This document shows, in pieces, positions 22,612-35,654 of a stretch of 64,000 nt of DNA. The DNA is from Mytilus trossulus (lineage: Eukaryota > Mollusca > Bivalvia > Mytilida > Mytilidae). The DNA is taken from contig NC_086381.1 in the NCBI RefSeq assembly GCF_036588685.1, positions 65,293,436-65,357,435 of the forward strand, given 5' to 3'. The translations under genes were made by a program, and so were the position numbers. Each line of letters opens with the position of its first letter. Position 1 is the first letter of the stretch. Below the pieces are notes generated by a model. That model made no database searches. It saw only the letters and a list, made by a program, of their open reading frames with translations, and was not told where the DNA came from.

Positions 22612-23743
22612 GTCAACATTTCTTATGAAGAAATGGTTGTTGAACCTGATTTTAAAGTTAGCTAAACCTCTCACTTGTATGACAGTTGCATTAAATTAGC
22701 CACAAAGCATTTAAAATGGATGAGTTAACACATATAGTTAAACTGTGAAAAAAAACCACAAACCTAGCCACATCAAACAGTTACAGATGTTTGAGAAAGC
22801 ATGCTACAAAAATACCCAATAAGCAATAATACTCAATTGTGAGTATTCCTTAAAGTGGATACATGATAAATATGCACGGTCACAAAAAAAGGTTGAATAC
22901 TCACAGAACAAGTTTAATCTAAAGTTGAACATGTTGAATAATGTCTTTGTTTTTTATGTTGTGCAAACCATCGTCTCTGACTTTTGTTTCTTAATGTTAT
23001 TTGTTTGATACTTTTCATTCATCTCAACCCGCACGAGTTAGTCTGATAAAGTATTTTTTTAAAACGACATGTATACTCATACACATATACCTATATGAAT
23101 ACAAGAGAAATTTGTTTTGGGAGTGTAATTCAATGACAACAGGTGTCTCTACAGTATGCCAAGCTCAAAAGGGCACCGAGTCTTGAAAAGTGTGTTTAAT
23201 TTGAAAAAAAAGACTTTTACAGTTTTCGTTCTCACATAAATACAAATTTCAATACAGACAAACATCAAAGGGTATTATTAATAGTTAATCACTTCCGAGA
23301 TTCCTGACGTAGAACAGGTACTTGATTATTATCAAAATGAGCAATCTCATTAACAAGAACAATAACTCCATAACTTGATTTATTAGAGCATAGACATTTA
23401 ATCTGGATACATTTAACATTGAGTCAAACTATCTGCCTTATATTCTAACTAGACATTTAGACATTGGATGGAGAGTTGTCTCATTTGCATCCACACCACA
23501 TCTTCTTATATCTATTTACCCTACACTTTCATTTTTCAGTCTATACCTTTACGATTTATGGCAAACTTTTCAACAGGTTACAAAGTTCCAAAACTTCAAA
23601 AACTATGATTTGCTATAATTATTTATCTAGTTTATCTTGCTAATTTTTAGTGATTTAGTGTCTAATTTATCCAATAAAACAGGATTGCATTTTATTATTT
23701 ACATTGTCACCATTAATCTTAAAGTTGCATATTTTCTTTGCAG
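22612..23743 (+). other. Putative 5' intron of TLR D
   Basis: It lies between the candidate donor at 22612 and the acceptor ending TTTCTTTGCAG at 23743. It is homologous to the matching intervals before E and F (for example TTCTTAATGTTATTTGTTT at about 22990 and 28855). A reversed ~50 bp R2 end lies at about 23459-23510. Confidence 0.45.
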
Positions 23744-26316
23744 GGTTCTTAAACTATTCTTACAGCCTGTTTGCTGTTTTTGTATTACTAATCAGCTGCA
23801 AACTGGCAATACCCGACAAAAAAATTGAGTGGAAAGCATGTCAGTTCGCTTGTTCTTGTCTATGCAAAAAAGTTTCTGGTCCAGAAAATCTTATAGCAGA
23901 TTGTTCAGACAAAGATCTACTTCGTATACCTAGGTTACCAAACAATCTACAAGACTTATCTTTCAAGAACAATAATATCAGTACCATAGAAGATGGGATT
24001 TTCGAAGGCAACTCTTTACTGACCACTTTGGATTTGTCTTTCAATAGAATAAGTCAAATACGAAAAAGCTCATTCAAAAGACTCACAAATTTACTCTCTT
24101 TAAATCTCAGCAACAATGATTTGAAATATGAAAACAAATCGTTTGACTATTAAGCCTTTTATTTCTTGGAAAACTTGAAAATTTTGAATTTGAAAAGAAA
24201 TGCCAACACCTCATTTGTGCCAGATTTATGAAAACTACGGTCACTAGAATCGCTGTCAATGGATTATGTTTCAGACACAATTGCAATTTCCGATGAGAAA
24301 TTTGCAAATCTAAAAAACCTAACAAATATAGATTTATCTGGTTTTACAGGAAATTGCAAAATGACTATTCTTACATGGAAGACATTCTTGTATCTGCCTC
24401 AAGTAACTTATTTAAACTTATCTAAATGCAAAATAAGATATATTTTGAAAGGAACATTTTCGTTATTGAGACATATTTTCGAACTTGACGTTTCTTTCAA
24501 TACATGTTTAAGATTCGAAGCGCTTGAAAATATCACCACCGACTTACAACATTCAACAATTGAAATATTGAACGTAAACTACATTCATGGTCTATTGGGA
24601 ATATCTACAGTACTGAAAACTTCCCACATTTGGAATTTAAAAAATACATCAATTGTTAGACTTGAGGCCGCAGGAAACCATATTCAGAGAATAGAATCCG
24701 GAGCACTTACATATTTACCTGCGTCATTTAAAAGTGTAAATGTACAAGACAATATTTTTTCTATAGGAAAATATATTTTTGATCTAACGGCAATACCAAT
24801 TTCCTCTCTAGACGTCTCTGATAATGATTCTGCTCATGATGTGATCACATCCTACGTAGAGGAATGTCCTATAAAAGAAGAAACTGTTTTCATCAATTCT
24901 GAAACGACTGGTTATTTGAAAAACTCCCAATTTTAGAAATGTTGAAAAAAAAAGCTGGAATATTTGTTTTTCCTGTACAAAGAAAAATGAAAACAGTTTC
25001 ATTGATTTCCAGCAACCTGAAATTTGAACTACCAAACTTAAGTTTTAGTGCAAATGAAATAGAATATATAAGTTTAAGTGATAATGTTTTGCATACTTGG
25101 ACAGGCCCTTTTACTAATCTAAAGAAACTGACACATTTAGACCTATCGACAAACTTTTGTTCAAATGTTTCAAAGACATTTTTCAGTTCAGATTTCTTCA
25201 ATTTAAGATGCTTATTGCTACAAAATAATCTTTTAGGACTTGTTCTACCAACGGATGTCAATGAAGAAATATTTCAGAACCTCCAGAACGTCGCTTACAT
25301 AAATCTGTCAACAAAAAAAAATAGTAAATATACCAAGTTTGTTATTTAAAGAGCAAAACAATTTGGAAAGATTAGACCTCAGTGAAAATATGATTGATGA
25401 TATCAACTTCAAACTTTCTCATATGAAAAAACTAATGTTTTTGGATTTAAGGAATAATAGAATATCTATGCTGAGTAAATATGCCATGAACGGATTGGAC
25501 TCAATAGCTAAAATGAATACAAATCTCACCATTGATCTTGGTGGAAATAATCTTGTATGTAATTGTGATTCTCTGTCTTTCGTCAAATGGACAATTACTA
25601 CACCCACTTATCTTCATCATCAGAGTGAATACAAATGTAAAACATCACAAAACACCATCATTCTTCGAAACCCTAAAGAAGTAATCAAAACCATACAAAA
25701 AGAATGTATGTCATATGGAGGTTTAATAATTGGATTAACGATAGGAGTTTTGATGTTTATTTTTATTCTTTGTGGTGGTATTGTTTACAGATACAGATGG
25801 AAACTACGCTATATTTACTACATGGTCAAAGTTATATGGTATGATCCTGAACCTCATTCAGATAACAAAGATGAACTATAAATGTACGATGCTTTTGTGT
25901 CATCTGCAAATGAGGATGACACTTTTGTCCACAATAAACTTCTCAATAATCTAGAGAAAAATGGTGGAATCCAATTGTGCTTGCATAGGCGTAATTTCTT
26001 ACCTGGAAATGACATCGCCACTAATATCACATCGGCAATTCATAACAGTCGGAAAACTATTGTCATTATGTCTGCAAATTATTTAGCTTCGCACTGGTGT
26101 ATGTTCGAATATAATATGGCTAAAATGAAGAGTTTTTATGAACGAAATTGCGAGAACATTCTTTTCCTAGTATTTTACAAGCAAATGTCTGCTTGTGATC
26201 TTCCACTCAAAATACTAGAACAGGTTCATTGTCAATCATATATTGAGTATCCAGATGATGAATACGGCGATGTTATTTTTTGGGAACAGCTTCAAAAGGC
26301 AATCAAATCTTACTAG
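23744..26316 (+). pseudogene. Toll-like receptor pseudogene D
   Basis: This is a near-complete receptor: signal-like segment (SYSLFAVFVLLISC), LRRNT, LRRs, LRRCT (VCNCDSLSFVKW), membrane span (about 25726-25795) and a whole TIR with box 1, RNFLPGND and FWEQL, ending at 26316. Lesions: TCA to TAA at 24151-24153; TGG to TGA at 24229-24231; a -1 shift near 24902 that a +1 near 25310 restores; and TAC to TAA at 25879-25881 beside loss of one Arg codon, between the membrane span and the TIR. No single product can include both ectodomain and TIR. Decay looks recent because all domains remain easy to read. Confidence 0.95.
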
Positions 26317-27109
26317 TAAATATGTCCTCTTTTTGACGCCGTATATCTTAATTGATATAAAAGGACTTCCGGCATACATTTTGTCTTATAGGTGTGTTTC
26401 ATAAGGGAAGAGGAGCAAAAGATACCAGAGGGACAGTCAAACTGTTTGCCGTAATATAAACAATGATTATTTCATTTCTGCAAAAGAGCCTACATTGAGT
26501 TGGCAGAAGAAGAAAAATGACGCAAAACACAATGAATAGAGGAAAACGTAGAACATATTTAAGAATAAAGAAATGAAATATATCCGAATTCTCCACTTAC
26601 CCATATCTAACCTTCCGTTTTTCATTCCGAAGTTTGTGCATCATATAAGTTCATATATATTATCAGAATCAGTAAAATGATTTGTGGAAATCTGATATTA
26701 TGCAGTTACATTTTCTAAAACACCATGCCGCAAATATAATTTACACTATTTCTGTAAACTTCCTCTTTGAACAGGGTATAATCACATATTTCATCAAGTC
26801 AATTTTATTTATATTTGTAAAACTCCCAATTTGGTTAATTACTTTTTACTTTATAAAACAGTAAGTGAAAAGGACAATACATTTTTTCTAAATTTTGAAC
26901 AAACGAAACAAACATTCAACAATCTGCACTGAGGAAATTGAAAAGACAAAAAGCAAACAAGATGAGCACCAACTGGCTTGTTATGGTTTAAATCAGTTTT
27001 TGTTATCTCTAATAGTCTATTAAACATTACATTCCAGCTACCATAACCTACGTCTCTCTCGGACAACGATATGGCTAAAAAATATCAGACAAACAACAGC
27101 ACACAGAGT

Positions 27110-27239
27110 GTATGTGTGATGTGTTATGTTTTTGTCTTTGATTTGTTTAAAGTACCATGCTGAATGTACAGCGCCTTAGAGTAATTTTTATTTTTTATAT
27201 AGAGCGCTCATTAAATTACATTATTATTATTATTATTAT
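27110..27239 (+). repeat. Retroposon-like tail with (ATT)n microsatellite
   Basis: TACAGCGCCTTAGAG and TATAGAGCGCTCATTAAA are followed by an ATT run (27219-27239). This is the usual look of a SINE or LINE 3' tail. It splits the R1 copy that is continuous before D, so it inserted after the D/E duplication. Confidence 0.6.
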
Positions 27240-27440
27240 AAAATCAAACATAGAAAATTAAAGACTGAGCAACATGAACCCAACCAAAAACCAAAAACAG
27301 GGAGTGATCTCAGATGCTCCGGAAGTGTAAGCAGATCCTGCTACAATGTTGCACTCGTCATGTTGATCAATTCAGTACAAAACCGGTAATAAGTCTTATT
27401 CAGTAGCAATGACGAGAAATGCATATTTCTTGATGCTTCA
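27240..27440 (+). repeat. Dispersed repeat family R1, partial
   Basis: It shares AAAGACTGAGCAACATGAAC, GATCTCAGATGCTCCGG and AAGCAGATCCTGCT with the other R1 copies. Confidence 0.7.
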
Positions 27441-27521
27441 GATTCGTTCATTGTTTTTATAAAATTTGTCCACAACTATTTTAACCCAAAAGGGTAACGT
27501 TTGAAAGGACATGCTGCATTG

Positions 27522-27596
27522 GCTATATATATGACTAACAGGATATATTATGTTTGCGTCGTGAAACAGCAAATCAACAACCATATTCTTTTAGAG
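27522..27596 (+). promoter_or_regulatory. Putative TATA box and first exon of TLR E
   Basis: TATATATATGACTAA plus about 60 bp ending TTAGAG before GTCT. It is homologous to the blocks before D and F. In the required phase the frame is open but lacks ATG at the position where F has one. Confidence 0.4.
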
Positions 27597-29423
27597 GTCT
27601 ACATACTGAACAAGCAAAGACAAGATGTACATAGTTTGTACCTTTGATTTTTATTTTTAGAGTATAACTAACGTTTAATTCACGATTTCTTTAACACCGT
27701 CTTCCGTGTTTTCTAACTTTAAACTGTAAATTTTCAATTTTAAATTGATTTTGTTTGTATACGCATATTGTGTTTAAAAAATCTTCCTGATTAGTAACTT
27801 GATAATTTGTAAAGAATCGTGTGTTTTATATTCTTTCTGCATATAAAAGTTAAAAAATGTAGTATGATCGCCAATGAGACAACTCTCCACAAGAGACTAA
27901 ATGACACAGAATTTAACAACTGTTATAGTCTGTTAGTATAATGTGTAAGTATATATTATCTTAATTTCACAAAACCATAACTTGGTTAGAATGAATTAAC
28001 TGTTTGTAAAGAAAGAGCATTTAAGACTTTCGTATTACATGTAAATTATTTAATGCTAGTTTTCAATACTGCAACTTTTTCCAAATTTTCCAAATTTTGA
28101 AGGTCTCCTTCTCTTTCACAAACGGAATGATTTTGATATGTTGATTGCGATCAACAGAAAAAAAAATCCTCATAAAACTATTAGATATAGGTAAGTAATC
28201 ATGACTTTTTTTAAACCGGGCACAAAGGTAATCACAAAGCAGTCAGTGACGCTTGATCAGTCATAAAACATGCTCTGCATGGCTACAAAGATACTCACAA
28301 AGCAGTAAAAATGGAAGAGTTCAAACTTATATGTTAATCCGCCTGTCAAATAAGTTTATTTCGGCAACAAATATACCAAACGAAACAGTGGACAGTGATA
28401 AGGGATCACAACATTGCTTTTATTCGACCATAAAGTAGGAGTTTTGAATACTAACGAACCATTTAAGTGCGGATCAAGACGAATGGAATAGTTTTACACG
28501 GTCACAAAAATTCAACAGTGCACTAAGGCATGGATGAGTTATAATGAAAGTGTTTTAATCTAGACACAGAAAACACAAGAAAGAGTTATTTTCAAGTGTG
28601 AATAGTCTTAAAATGTTTTCAATCGGCAACAAAAAAGATAACATGAAAACCACATAAAGTCTTAGGAACTGTCGATTACACATAAAACCAAGTTTAACCA
28701 CCCAATGCCAAAGATACTCAGAACTAGTTAAGCATGGGTTAGTAAAAATCAAATTTGCTTGGCCATAGAGAGGTAGAGTTGAATAATTTCAAAATAAATT
28801 TGTCTGGTGTTTTTTGTAGTGTGAATCCTTAAGCTTGTCGATGACTATCGTTTCTTAATGTTATTTGTTTTGTCGAAACATTTATGTTGACGACATTTCG
28901 TTATCGTTGCATGATTCGTGTACAACTGTTTCAACCCACGTAATATAGTCTTATCAACTAACTCCGATATACATAACGACATCCATACAGGGAAACATGT
29001 TCTTGAGAGGGCAACCCAATGACAAACTACAGATAGATGTCTCCATTTTGTCTTAAAAAGAACATTAATAAAACATTAATAACTGTTCAGATTCTTGAAT
29101 TTGAACAGGCACATTAACATAAAGCGGATTGAGCAACCTCACTAGAGCAAACTATATGACTTCATTATTCTCATTTAAGTTTACCCTAAATTTTCATTTT
29201 CATTCAATAACTTTACCGTTTCCGGCTACTTTCAAAGATGACAAAGTTCGACAACTTTGCAAACTCTGAATTGCCCTAGTGAATGATTTTGTTTTTTTAC
29301 TAATCATCAGTGAATTAGTCTTTAGCTTATTTTTCCTCATTAAGCAACTGAATTGTATTGTTTGTTATCATTGCCTCCCTCTAATTCAGTTATAAACCTT
29401 TAAAATTTAAATTTTCTCTGCAG
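27597..29423 (+). other. Putative 5' intron of TLR E
   Basis: It lies between the candidate donor and the acceptor TTTTCTCTGCAG ending at 29423. It carries an R2 end at 27842-27930 (GTATGATCGCC, then AATGAGACAACTCTCCACAA). The 28850-29420 part is homologous to the D and F introns. Confidence 0.45.
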
Positions 29424-31632
29424 GGAACAACAACTTGTCTTACAGCCTGTTGGCAGCTTTTGTACTACTCATCAATTTAAATCAAGCAGTAGTCCATGAG
29501 GCGAAAGAATGGAAAAAGTGTTATTTCGCTAGTTCTTGTCTCTGCAAAAATATTTCTGTTTCAGAGCAACTTATAGTGGATTGTTCAGGCAAACATCTAC
29601 TTCGTATACCTAGATTACCAAACAATATTCAAGAGTTATCTCTCCGATCTAATGATATTAGTACAATACAAAATGGGATTTTCGTAGGGAACTCTTTATT
29701 GACCACTTTGGATTTGTCTTTCAATAGAATAAGTCTAATAAGAAATAACTCGTTCAAAGGACTCACAAATTTACTCTCTTTAAATCTCAGCAACAATGAT
29801 TTGAAATATGAACATGAAAGTCGTTTGAATATTCAGCATTTTATTTCTTGGAAAATTTAAAACACTTGAATTTGAAAAGAAATGCCAATACCTCATTTGT
29901 GCCAGATTTATGGAAACTTCGGTCACTTGAATCGCTGTCAATAGATTATGTTTCAGACACAATTGCAATTTTCAATGAGAAATTTGTAAACTTAAAAAAT
30001 CTAACAAGTGTAGATCTATCCGGTTTTACAGGAAATTGCAAAATGACTATATTAACAGAAAATACATTTCTGTTCTTGTCTCAAATAACTCATCTAAACT
30101 TATCCAAATGCAAAATACAACAAATTTTCAAAGGAACTTTTAAGTTATTGACAAATCTTTTGGAACTTGATGTTTCTCTAAATACAGGTTTGAGATTCGA
30201 AACGCTTGAAAATATCACCACCGATTTGCAATATTCGGCAATTAAAAACCTGAAGGTGAACTACATTCATGGTATTTTCGGAATGCCTACAATACTGAAA
30301 ACTTCTCACATTTGGAACCTAAAAAATACGTCACTTGTTAGATTCGAAGCCGCTGGGAATCTAATTCAGAGAATAGAGTACGGTGCTTTAAAATATTTAC
30401 CTAAGTCCTTGGAAAGTGCAGATATGAGAGACAACGTTTTTTCTATAGGCAAATATATGCCTGATTTAAGGTCACTGCCAATTACATCCCTAGATATTTC
30501 TAATATTCGTTCATCTCATAATGCGCTCACATCCTACATAGAGCACTGCGATTCTCGAAATGATACTGTTATAATAGATTCCGAAAACAACTGGTTGTTT
30601 CAACAACTTCAATATTTGGAAATGTGGAAATCTCTAAAGTACGGTTTCCCAGTGCCAAGAGGACTGAAAACAGTTTCACTTAGGTCAAGTAACTTGAAAT
30701 ATGAAATACCAAATTTTATTTTTATAAAAAATCAATTAGAAAATATTAGTGTGAGTGATAATGTCTTGCACACATGGACAGGCCCAATAACGAATGTCAA
30801 AAGACTTAAATTTTTAGACCTATCGTCAAACTTTTGTTCTAATGTTTCAAATACATTTTTCAGTCCAGATTTTGTCATTTTAAGATATTTGCTGCTTCAA
30901 AACAATCTTCTTGGACTCATTCTACCAACGGATGTGGACGGTGAAATATTTCAGAACCTCCGCAACGTCGTGTACATTAATCTTTCTAAAAATAGAATAA
31001 CGAAATTACCAAATATTTTATTTAAAGAGCAACACAATATAGAAAGATAAGACCTCAGTGAAAATATGATTGATGATATTAACTTTAAACTTTCTCATAT
31101 GAGAAAGCTCATGTTTCTTAATTTAAGGAACAATAGAATATCTATGCTGAGTAGATATGCCATGAACGGATTGGACTCAATAGCCAAAATGAATACAAAT
31201 CTCACTATTGATCTTGGTGGAAATAATCTTGTATGTAAATGTGATTCTCTGTCATTCGTCAAATGGATAATTAATACACCCACTTATCTTCATCATCGGG
31301 AAAAATACGAGTGTAAAACATCACAAAACACAATTAGTCTTCTTCGAAACCCGAGAGAAGTTTACGACACCATACAAAAGGAGTGTATGTCATATGAAGG
31401 TTTAATAATTGGAGTAACGACAGGAATTTTGATGTTTATTTTTGTTCTCTGTGGTGGTATTGTTTACAGGTATAGATGGAAACTACGCTATCTTTGCTAC
31501 TTTTTTGCTTGCGATCTTCCACTTCAAATACTGGAACTGGTTCATTGTCAATCATATATTGAGTATCCAAATGATGAGTACGGTGACGTTGTCTTTTGGG
31601 AACAGCTTATAAGGGCAATCAAATCTTACTAG
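29424..31632 (+). pseudogene. Toll-like receptor pseudogene E, TIR-deleted
   Basis: A long receptor ectodomain is preserved: signal-like segment (SYSLLAAFVLLI), LRRNT (CLCKNISVS...DCS), LRRs open from 29848 to 31050, LRRCT (VCKCDSLSFVKWI, where the first Asn has become Lys) and membrane span (about 31393-31470). Lesions: a net +2 insertion near 29812-29830 and TTA to TAA (Leu) at 31048-31050. Relative to F, a 366 bp in-frame deletion joins the juxtamembrane KLRYL..Y (31500) directly to ACDLPLQILELVH, removing box 1, box 2 and the TIR core while keeping FWEQL and a normal stop. AATAAA lies at 31915. Even with the two small lesions ignored, it would be a receptor without a working TIR. Confidence 0.95.
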
Positions 31633-33055
31633 TGAATATGTTCTCTATTTAATGCCATGTATATTTAATTACGTACAAGGACTTCCGTTATGCATTTTGG
31701 TTTTTATGTGTGCTTGATTAGATGTTTTGTTTAGAGACAATATGTAAATATTATTACTCCGCCTCATAAAGATAATCTATCATTGCTTTAGCAAATATAA
31801 ATAATTGATTTCCTTTTCATGTCAGTAAACCATTTGTGTTATAATTTTGCCATACTTACCACATACATGTATATAAAACTAAATACATACCGTGCTTTAA
31901 AGAGTTAAAATTTGAATAAAAGATTAGTCAAAATTTTGTGTTTTTTTCCCCATCACTTATGTTTGTAAGTTAAGATGATCTTCATTTGTTCAAAACTATT
32001 AGGCAGTTATTCGAACGAGATTTATATCCCTTTGGTAGCTTGTTATTATACAAAGTAGTTAAATCTACACCTACTAACTTTTGACAATAAATTAGATAAG
32101 GACCTTTGTTGGTATTGTTATATTGATCGTTCTCAGTGGCTGAAGATGATGTGTAAATGCACACTAATCCCAGGTCGGAATATGGACATGCCATCGAGGT
32201 TCAAAGATCAAATAAAACATGAAGTTGAATAGCAATCGATCATTTTGTATCAAATACATGTATATCCATTTTGTAGATTGTCCGTTTAGTGCGATATTTT
32301 TAGTTGACGAAAAATCACAGAGAAACGCATAAAAGAATAATATAATAATCCATTTAAACATATAAACCGCAGAATAAGAAGCCAAGAGCATTTTTAAACT
32401 CATAAGTGGATAAATTTACAGTGCCTTGGCAAAAAAAAGAAATAAAAAAAAAAATCTTTATTTTTGATAATAATATTTATGGATTTGCAGGGTTTAAGTT
32501 CACATTGAGTTAAATTATCAACGAATTATAATTTTATAGACTTGTATCACATATCCATGAAATAACAATAATGCCATAATCCACATGAATATTCATCCAC
32601 AAAAACATGAATCCAGAGTAAAACACAATGCAACAGAAGAAACGGAAGACTGTGCGCTATACAGTCTTCATTACTTCATTTGTATCTCCCGTGCACCCAG
32701 CGCGTGTCACACACGTACTGATTCAAAAGATTTATTATCGAAGAACGACTAAAATCAATACTTTATATATTATGGTGCTCGATACGATCTCTGTGTCTGT
32801 ACTAAGCGCCAACATGTTTTCGTGGTAGTTGAAATTTATGTTCTAGAATCGAGGTTGGTTGTACATTAGCAAACTATCTGATATATCTTTAAATGGTAAG
32901 CACAAATTTGGCCTATTGGATTCTTATCAAGGTGATTTCTAATAATCAACAGTAGGTTCAATGTTGTGCTTTCTGGTACCTTTTGATTAACAGTGGTGTT
33001 CTCTGCAGTCAACACATAATCCTTCGTTAAATTTTAAACACCAAACCACTGATGA
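31633..33055. other. Intergenic DNA between TLR E and the F unit
   Basis: The first 180 bp match F's 3' flank (ACTTCCG, GAGACA.TATGTAAATATTATTAC, GCAAATATAAATAATTGATT). The remainder has no recognised gene. Confidence 0.5.
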
Positions 33056-34000
33056 CTATCGAACGTGGCGAAGGTCACAAATTCTCCACAGATCTGACAT
33101 TTCTGAAATTTAAAACTTCAATGTCATATAGGTATATTATATAGATTTGTACAGATCCGAATGCCAAAAAAGGTCTCATATAAAAACTAATTGTTGACAA
33201 ATGTAGTATAGTCGACTGGTACGTTCCAAACTGATACACAAATATCAACTCCCAAGGGTGACAGATGAATAGAAGTATGGTGACCATTGGTCTTTTTCCA
33301 AACAGTAGTAAAACCTTCGCCAAAGTGGGGCGTCATTTAGGCCGTGTGGGATGTTCAAATGTGCAGCCACTTACTGTCAGAATGGGTATGTTTAATCCGA
33401 CGCCTCTTGTAAAGAGAGTGCCACGCTCTTTGCACGTTAAGAACCCTTTCAACAGCTCTATGTTGGTCCGTAGGTGACCAGCTGCAAGGCTTCATTTCTG
33501 TCTCTATCTAATGATATACCCTCATTTCTCGTGGCAGTCTAAATTTTTCCGACCCTTATTCTGGACGCCTCTTTTACAGAACCTACCTATTATATCTATT
33601 CTCAGTTTGTTCTCGTCCTAAATATGCATGAAGTATTTGCCACTAGACGTTTAGGAACCAACAATTAATCACAAATATTGGTAGACCGGTTTATTTGGTT
33701 ATCTTCGTCAAATATTATACCAATGTTTCAATGAAAATATTCAACCCTTTCCAAAAATGTAACCATTAATGAATGGATTTTTTTTTCTTATTTTCATATT
33801 TTTCTTTCGTGAATCTTTTTGTATAAAATACTTCAGACATGAATGAGGAAAACCTATTCAGACGTTCGTGCATGTTATGATTAAGATTTCTGTTCTTTTG
33901 ATATTATAAATATGTATAAAAATCCATTGATGTGGAAACAACAATTGATTACAAAATGACCTTACACTTCGTCCTTGAACAGGTAATATATATTAGATCT
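33056..34000. other. Left part of TLR F unit
   Basis: 33060-33200 and 33680-34000 match 44740-44890 and about 44885-45680 in the decayed fourth unit (GCGAAGGTCAC, AGTAGACCGGTT or GGTAGACCGGTT, GTCCTTGAACAGGT). About 480 bp at 33202-33682 are present only here; this looks like an insertion of relatively GC-rich DNA and has no domain-bearing frame. Confidence 0.6.
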
Positions 34001-34252
34001 AAATATCGATTTAGCGTGACTTAAAACCGTTTTAAAAAAGATCCAAGGTTGGCGATTTAACATATTTCTTTTGTCATTAAATATGTTTTTTTCTGTGATT
34101 ATAAAAGGAAAAAAGTTACAATGCAAATGGTAAAACTTGTAAGTGAATATGAACGATCAAATGTAAAAAAACAAATGAATAAGGCAGTTTACAACCAATG
34201 ATTTATAAAAATATATCCTTAAATGTGTAACACGGGCCGGTATTCAATATAT

Positions 34253-34973
34253 AGTATAAAAAAGAAGATGTGGTATGATTGCCAATGAGACAACTATCCA
34301 CAAAAGACCAAAATGACACAAACATTAACAACTATAGGTCACCGTACGGCCTTCAACAATGAGCAAAGCCCATACCGCATAGTCAGCTATAAAAGACCCC
34401 GATAAGACAATGTAAAACAAATTCAAACGAGAAAACTAACGGCCTTATTTATGAAAAAAATTTAACGAAACACAAATGTGTAACACATAAACAAACGACA
34501 ACCACTGAATTACAGGCTCCTGACTTGGGACAGGCACATACATAAATAATGTGGCGGGGTTAAACATGTTAGCGGGATCCAAACCCTCCCCCTAACCTTG
34601 GACAGTGGTATAACAGTACAACATAAGAACGAACTATAAAAATCAGTTGAAAAAGGCTTAACTCATCAGATAGACAAAAAATACCAGTAGACGTGGCCGG
34701 GTACTTATACATCCGACACAAAAAGACACAATGAACAGATCTAAGAGTACTCGCAGTTATCTGATAGCTAGTTCAAAGCCACTAGCAACTAATAAAAAAA
34801 TCATGCTTCTAAGACTAAACAATCAATCTGTACACATCCAACATACAATGGATTTAGTGTAAAGACGTCATAAACAGCCAGAGAAAAACATGACCTTGTG
34901 CAATGCCAAGTTACAGGTATCGACAGATTGTAGATCCATGAAAACGTATATGTATATAACATACTAGTAATAT
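34253..34973 (-). repeat. Long R2 copy: non-coding tail of the adjacent RT element
   Basis: It starts GAAGATGTGGTATGATTGCC and AATGAGACAACTATCCACAA, then continues without a break through CCTGACTTGGGACAGGC and ACTCGCAGTTATCTGATAGC to the end of the reverse-transcriptase frame at 34974. Because that frame is on the minus strand, the R2 terminus is the 3' end of the element. The same terminus with shorter bodies occurs at 14485, 27842 and 23459. Confidence 0.65.
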
Positions 34974-35654
34974 TTAGTTAGCTTTCAATCTACTGATAAC
35001 AAAATCAATATTTATACCAATAAAAACAATATTCAATGATCTTATTACAGTGTTGAATAGGTAACCTTTAAGAATAAGTTTATTTAAAGGAGCAACAAGT
35101 TTACATGGATCATTTCTAAATTTCCGGGCACGGTTAACAACATTTCCGTAAAAATGAGGATGTGCTATCCCGTTTGAAATAAGTTTTCTACAACCAAACT
35201 TCAAAACCAAATCTTTATATCTATGGAAAAATTTAGTAAAGGTTTTAAGTAATTTATGGTAACGATATCACTGGTTGAATAATTTACCAGTTATACATAG
35301 GTTGCGTTCGTTAAAATCAAAAACGTCAGAACAGACACGGGCATGGCGAACAAGTTGTGAAATATAAACACCGTAAGATGGTGCCAAAGGAACATCACCA
35401 TCTAAAAATGGAAAATTAACAATAGCGAACGAAAAATCATCTCTTTTGTCGTAAATTTTAGTGTGTAGTTTCCCGTTTAAAACCGAAATATCTAAATCCA
35501 GGAAAGGACAGTTATTACCAAATACATTTGATTTATTTAAAGTTAGTTCCTTGGGGTAAATTTCAGCAGTATATTGAGAAAATTCGTGATTATTTAACGA
35601 AAAAATATCATCAAGATAACAGTAAGTGTTGTTGAAATTATCAATTAAATGCAA
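34974..35654 (-). pseudogene. Reverse transcriptase fragment of a retroelement
   Basis: Read right to left, the frame holds the RT catalytic motif YLDD (CYLDDIFSLNN), then FLDLDISVLNGKLHTKIYD, DKRDDFSFAIVNFP and SYGVYISQLVRHAR. A stop at 35268-35270 interrupts it. In the same frame it continues as KFFHRYKDLVLKFGCRKL to 34974. About 230 codons of the RT palm/thumb side remain; the N-terminal part and any endonuclease are missing. The motif set matches RT fragments I recall from marine invertebrates, but I cannot assign the class (LINE, Penelope-like or other). Confidence 0.8.

Larger units (their letters stand above)
26317..27521. other. 3' flank of D and left part of the TLR E unit
   Basis: After D's stop the sequence AAAAGGACTTCCGGCAT matches the 3' flanks of E and F. 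An R1-like scrap lies at 26398-26470. The segment 26510-27100 repeats D-upstream DNA. No gene. Confidence 0.6.

Noticed and set aside
33265..33477. 70-codon frame in relatively GC-rich DNA
   Set aside because: It lies within an insertion present only in the F unit. No protein family is recognisable, and it is more likely part of a repeat.
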